Positions 20,015-23,448 of a DNA stretch of 23,448 nucleotides are shown here, piece after piece. Under the pieces are notes generated by a model. The model saw only the letters and a program-made list of their open reading frames with translations, had not been told where the DNA came from and did no database searches. A program made the position numbers and the translations under genes. Where the stretch lies: positions 1 to 23,448 of IMG/VR virus record IMGVR_UViG_3300025767_000129. One strand, written 5' to 3'. Source of the DNA: a virus. Each line of letters begins with the position of its first letter. Positions within the stretch are counted from its first letter, which is position 1.

Positions 20015-22573
20015 ATGGCATTGACTAAATTCTATACATCCGTTGAAAGATACGGAAACAATATTTTACATCGAGGTTACGAAAATGGTAAACGTTTCTC
20101 GTACCGCGTTCCATTTCAGCCTACTCTATACATTCATACTCCAAAGTCTGGTGCAGAAGGTTTCCATTCGTTAGAAGGTAACTTACCTGTATCTCCACAC
20201 AAGTTTGGTGATATGCGAGAAGCAAAGAACTTCATCGAAGAATACAAAGGTGTTCACGGTATGAAGACGTTTGGTTCAACAAATTATGTAACTCAGTTTA
20301 TTCAAGAAGAGTATCCTGGTAAGATTACATATGACGTAAGCCAGGTCAATATCGTATCGTTTGATATTGAGGTTGACATCAGTGATGGTTATCCAAATAT
20401 GGACACTGCCGATAAACCGATTACGTCTATTGCTTATCATAGTTCTCGAGATGATGTATATTATGTACTTGGTCGCAAAGATTATGACAAGACTAAAACT
20501 GTTACTGATATTCCTCAAGATAAGATTGAGTTCGTATTGTTTGATGGTATTGATGGTGAACGTGCTTTACTTCAATACTTTATGAAACTATGGACAACTG
20601 ATTATCCTGATGTTGTAACTGGTTGGAACGTTGAATACTTTGATATTCAATACATCGTAACTCGTATCACCGCGTTACTTGGAGAAGAAACCACAAAGCG
20701 TTTATCTCCACACAAATCATTAAAACAAACCTCTCGAGAGATCTTTGGTAAGGTTGCATCAACATATCGTATTATGGGTGTTGTTGTTCTCGATTATATG
20801 GATTGCTTTAAAAAGTTTGGTTATAAGTACGGTCCTCAAGAATCGTATAAGTTAGATCATATTGCTTACGCTGTCCTTGGTGAAAAGAAAATTGATTACT
20901 CTGAATATGGTTCGTTAACTGGATTATGGGAAGAGAATCCTCAATTGTATCTTGACTATAATTTAAAAGATACTCAACTGATTGCTCGTCTCGAAGAAGA
21001 GACAGGATTGCTTGCGTTGGTTATGACAGTTGCATATGACGGTGGTGTTAACTACGGTGATGCGTTTGGTACAGTTGGTATATGGGAATCAACCATATAT
21101 CGTAAACTAATGAAAGATAAAATTGTTCCTCCACTTAAAGGTGGACCAGGAATGGTTGCTGGTGATCTTGTTGGTGGTTATGTTAAAGATCCTAAAGTTG
21201 GAATGCATCCTTGGGTTGTATCTTTTGACCTTAACTCTCTATACCCTCACTTAATGTTACAATATAACATGTCACCAGAAACCTATATGCCCAATGATCG
21301 TGAATACGTGACTCAAGACATGGTACTGAATCGTGAATATAAGAATGATCGTCCTAATGTATCAGTGGCTGCTAACGGTGTTTGTTTTTCAAATAAGAAG
21401 CAAGGAATCATTCCTGAAATTATTGATGAATACTATAATAACCGTTCTGTTATCAAAAAGCAGATGATCCTTGCTGAACAACAGTTTGAGGTTGAGACAG
21501 ATCCAAGAGAACTCAAACGCCTAAAGCGTGAGATCAATCAATTACACAATTCACAAATGTCAATTAAGATTGCCATGAACAGTTTGTATGGTGCTACTGC
21601 TAACAAATATTTCTTATACTATATTAATGAAATGGCCGAGGCAATTACAACAAGCGGTCAGTTAGGTATTCGTTATGCTGAAAAGTCGGTTAATGATTAT
21701 TTAAATAGAACTCTAGGTACAACTGACCATGACTATATCATCTATATTGATACCGACTCTATCTATGTTGACTTCGGTCCTCTGATTAAAGAAGTGTTTG
21801 GTACGACTGATATTGATAAAGATAAAGGTGAAGAGTTCCTTGATAGAATCTGTTCAACTAAAATTGAACAAGTCATCGAAGATGGTTATGAAAAGCTTGC
21901 TGCTGATCTAGGTACATATCGTAACGCAATGGTAATGAAACGTGAAAAGATTACTAACCGAGCAATCTTTGTTGCTAAGAAACGATATATTCTAAATACA
22001 TTGAACTCAGAAGGCGTTCACTACGATACTCCTAAGGTATCGGTAACAGGATTAGAATCAGTAAGATCTTCGACTCCTGAGATCTGTCGTGATAAACTCA
22101 AGCAATGTTTTGAGATCATTATGAATACTGATGAAGAAACAACTCAAGGTTTCATTAAAGATTTCAAAGAACTGTTTCGTACATTAGATCCTATGGCCAT
22201 CGCAAAGACCTCGGGTGTTAATGAACTTAAGAAGTACCAAGACAAAGGATCTATATACAGAAAAGGTACTCCAATGCATGTTCGTGGATCCTTAATGTAT
22301 AACCACTTCCTTAAAGAGAAAGGACTTGACAAGAAGTTTGAAACTATCCAAGGTGGAGACAAAGTCAAGTTATTATATTTAAAGGTACCTAATCCTATTC
22401 GTGAGAACGCAATATCGGTTCCTGGCTTATTGCCAAAACAACTTGGACTACACGATTACGTTGATACTGAACTTCAGTTTGACAAAGTATTCTTGAGTCC
22501 CATACAGTCAATCCTTGATGCGGTTGGATGGTCAGCGGAGAAGGTTAATACTCTCGATGACTTTTTTAGTTAA
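20015..22573 (+). CDS. 43: Family B DNA polymerase gp43
   Basis: An 852-aa polymerase with 3'-5' exonuclease, near T4 gp43 (898). Exonuclease motifs: ExoI SFDIEVD (115-121), ExoII in GWNVEYFDIQYI and ExoIII YNLKDT. Polymerase motifs: A FDLNSLYP (404-411, Asp405), B KIAMNSLYG (518-526) and C DTDS (579-582), with KKRYIL further on. The gene is a single chain; some marine relatives split it, and I see no such break. The last residues VNTLDDFFS resemble the C-terminal sliding-clamp-binding peptide of T4 gp43 (ending in a hydrophobic DFLF-type motif). AAAAAGG precedes the ATG. Confidence 0.97.
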   Translation: MALTKFYTSVERYGNNILHRGYENGKRFSYRVPFQPTLYIHTPKSGAEGFHSLEGNLPVSPHKFGDMREAKNFIEEYKGVHGMKTFGSTNYVTQFIQEEYPGKITYDVSQVNIVSFDIEVDISDGYPNMDTADKPITSIAYHSSRDDVYYVLGRKDYDKTKTVTDIPQDKIEFVLFDGIDGERALLQYFMKLWTTDYPDVVTGWNVEYFDIQYIVTRITALLGEETTKRLSPHKSLKQTSREIFGKVASTYRIMGVVVLDYMDCFKKFGYKYGPQESYKLDHIAYAVLGEKKIDYSEYGSLTGLWEENPQLYLDYNLKDTQLIARLEEETGLLALVMTVAYDGGVNYGDAFGTVGIWESTIYRKLMKDKIVPPLKGGPGMVAGDLVGGYVKDPKVGMHPWVVSFDLNSLYPHLMLQYNMSPETYMPNDREYVTQDMVLNREYKNDRPNVSVAANGVCFSNKKQGIIPEIIDEYYNNRSVIKKQMILAEQQFEVETDPRELKRLKREINQLHNSQMSIKIAMNSLYGATANKYFLYYINEMAEAITTSGQLGIRYAEKSVNDYLNRTLGTTDHDYIIYIDTDSIYVDFGPLIKEVFGTTDIDKDKGEEFLDRICSTKIEQVIEDGYEKLAADLGTYRNAMVMKREKITNRAIFVAKKRYILNTLNSEGVHYDTPKVSVTGLESVRSSTPEICRDKLKQCFEIIMNTDEETTQGFIKDFKELFRTLDPMAIAKTSGVNELKKYQDKGSIYRKGTPMHVRGSLMYNHFLKEKGLDKKFETIQGGDKVKLLYLKVPNPIRENAISVPGLLPKQLGLHDYVDTELQFDKVFLSPIQSILDAVGWSAEKVNTLDDFFS

Positions 22574-22578
22574 GACTA

Positions 22579-22607
22579 TTGACATTTATATCAAACTGTG
22601 TTATAAT
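22579..22607 (+). promoter_or_regulatory. Early sigma-70 promoter for the LSm-glutaredoxin-MazG operon
   Basis: Perfect TTGACA-17-TATAAT with AACTGTGT before the -10, the same step found at 7055-7083 and 6341-6369. Begins five bases after the polymerase stop. Expected start near 22614. Confidence 0.9.
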
Positions 22608-22638
22608 ATACACAATAACAAATTAATGAGGAAAAATT

Positions 22639-22926
22639 ATGAGTGATGTACAAATCGTAAGGCTTACAACTGGTGAAGAAGTTGTGGCAAAAGTAAAATA
22701 TGATAAAGGATTCTATACCTTGACGGATGGTATTCTTTTAGTCCCAGCTGGTGAAGGTAAAATTGGAATGGTGCCATTCGTTCCTTATGCTACTCGTGAA
22801 CCAATCGTGATAAACGAAAATTCAGTTATGTTCTTGGCAGAGCCAATGGACGAGTTGAAAGCGCAAGTAATTGAAGCCACAACTGGACTAATCATGCCTG
22901 GTTCTGGTGGTTTAAAACTAGTATGA
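22639..22926 (+). CDS. LSm-like small beta-barrel protein, 95 aa
   Basis: The first 70 residues resemble a small Sm/Hfq-type barrel. The opening VQIVRLTTGEEVVAKVKYDKGFYTLTDG-type strands match the 'vrlk.Ge.v.g.v......l' start of Sm1 motifs. Later VPFVPYATREPIVINENSVMFLAEP is a second strand group, followed by a helix DELKAQVIEATTG and a Gly-rich end. I recall such proteins next to nrdC-like genes in marine T4-like phages, without a demonstrated function. RNA binding is suggested by the fold only. GAGGA is present 8 bases before the ATG, and the TGA overlaps the glutaredoxin start. Confidence 0.65.
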   Translation: MSDVQIVRLTTGEEVVAKVKYDKGFYTLTDGILLVPAGEGKIGMVPFVPYATREPIVINENSVMFLAEPMDELKAQVIEATTGLIMPGSGGLKLV

Positions 22927-23138
22927 TAGAAATATACGGAAAACCAAATTGCGGATACTGTAATATGGCAAAGCAACTTTGTGAGTCCAAAGGATTGGAC
23001 TTCGTATACAAATCCTTGGATGTTGATTACAAACAAGATGAATTTTTTGAAAAGTTTCCAACTGCAAGAACCTTTCCACAGATTACTATGGATGGTGAAG
23101 CAATTGGTGGATTTATGGAACTAAGGGATAAATTATGA
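22923..23138 (+). CDS. Glutaredoxin
   Basis: A 71-aa thioredoxin-fold protein with the active site CGYC (residues 11-14) after the strand MIEIYGKPN, the cis-Pro segment TFPQI and the family's glutathione-binding GGFMEL end. It should reduce ribonucleotide reductase or other disulfides using glutathione. Length is close to a minimal glutaredoxin (about 75-85). Overlaps both neighbours by ATGA. T4 nrdC is the functional analogue, but the sequence is of the glutaredoxin type, so I leave the symbol blank. Confidence 0.93.
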   Translation: MIEIYGKPNCGYCNMAKQLCESKGLDFVYKSLDVDYKQDEFFEKFPTARTFPQITMDGEAIGGFMELRDKL

Positions 23139-23448
23139 GTAAGGATTGGGTAAAAGATATTGTTGATATGCAATCAAAATATAAAACACACAACTGGGTA
23201 GCAAACGCAGATGTGGAAAAGTTGAAAGCGTTTTTGGAATTTAGAGTTAACTTCCTACAAGAAGAACTCGAAGAAACAAGAACAGCTCAAAAAGATATCG
23301 ACTCCGAAGAAATCGTTGATGGTTTAGTTGACCTTTGTGTAGTGGCAATCGGTACTCTTGATGCCTTCGGAGTCGATCCTTATAAAGCTTGGGACGCAGT
23401 TCTCGAAGCAAACATGGCCAAAGAACCTGGAGTAAAGGAAGGACGGCC
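23135..23448 (+). CDS. MazG-like nucleotide pyrophosphohydrolase (partial)
   Basis: The first 104 residues of a MazG/all-alpha NTP pyrophosphohydrolase; the gene runs off the right edge. The metal-binding motif EELEE at 43-47 is followed by the acidic pair of the second helix (EIVDGLVDLCVVAIG, Asp62 and Asp66). VLEANMAKEPG matches the family's 'Vl.SNmsKf'. MazG enzymes hydrolyse (d)NTPs to the monophosphate, keeping the nucleotide pool clean or low in ppGpp. Coupled to the glutaredoxin as ATGA, the gene completes an operon driven by the promoter at 22579. Confidence 0.88.
   Translation, partial: MSKDWVKDIVDMQSKYKTHNWVANADVEKLKAFLEFRVNFLQEELEETRTAQKDIDSEEIVDGLVDLCVVAIGTLDAFGVDPYKAWDAVLEANMAKEPGVKEGR

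Noticed and set aside
20015-22573. Split or intron-broken gene 43
   Set aside because: All exonuclease and polymerase motifs are in one uninterrupted 852-codon frame.
1-23448. CRISPR array, insertion sequence, integrase or homing endonuclease
   Set aside because: No regularly spaced repeats, no transposase or integrase signature and no GIY-YIG or LAGLIDADG motif were seen in any supported frame; the possible HNH-like stretch at 13562-14029 is too incomplete.

Overview
The window is part of a lytic T4-like (Straboviridae/Kyanoviridae-type) tailed phage genome, most probably a marine myovirus. The AT-rich DNA carries diagnostic T4 core genes: topoisomerase II subunits 39 and 52, uvsY, uvsW, the late sigma factor 55, recombination nuclease 47/46 and DNA polymerase 43. 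It also carries genes typical of marine T4-like phages: peptide deformylase, a short HxGH nucleotidyltransferase, FkbM-type methyltransferases, a MazG-like enzyme and an SH3-barrel protein. The host is a bacterium read by a standard sigma-70, but the sequence alone does not identify it.

Layout. From 1 to about 6.8 kb every gene is on the minus strand. This arm holds a lone tail-fibre-like gene, many small proteins of unknown function, two paralogous membrane proteins flanking a phosphomannomutase-like HAD phosphatase, an SprT-like metallopeptidase, and two related arginine tRNAs (anticodons ACG and UCU). From about 6.95 kb to the end every gene is on the plus strand. In order these are topoisomerase (39, 52); a small accessory patch with two FkbM methyltransferases around a gp19-like tail-tube gene; the recombination block uvsY - two unknown genes - uvsW; sigma gp55 with a nucleotidyltransferase and deformylase; 47-46; 43; and a small redox/nucleotide cluster (LSm-like protein, glutaredoxin, MazG-like). 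Most neighbours overlap by ATGA or TAATG, so they form translationally coupled operons. The divergent promoter region at 6.79-7.09 kb separates the two arms.

Regulation is unusually legible. Twelve copies of a perfect TTGACA-17 bp-TATAAT promoter occur (seven plus, five minus). They usually share the flanks AAYYATTGACAT and a GT-rich step before the -10, and are evidently early promoters used by host RNA polymerase. Three T4-late-type octamers (TATAAATA or AATAAATA) sit 22-27 bp upstream of a start codon, ahead of the tail-fibre-like gene, the gp19-like gene and a 58-aa gene; gp55 encoded here would direct RNA polymerase to them. Two early promoters are placed oddly: one points antisense into the 3' end of uvsW, and one lies inside the nucleotidyltransferase gene.

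Genes below about 60 codons, which automatic calling easily misses, are supported here at 2431-2508, 4756-4884, 4844-5020, 5580-5729, 6389-6487, 10563-10724 and 10788-10949. I saw no CRISPR array, insertion sequence, integrase or rRNA. No DNA element is clearly a wholly new system. The best leads are the antisense promoter at uvsW, the GC-richer duplicated patch at 10.56-10.77 kb, and the early membrane microprotein at 6.4 kb.
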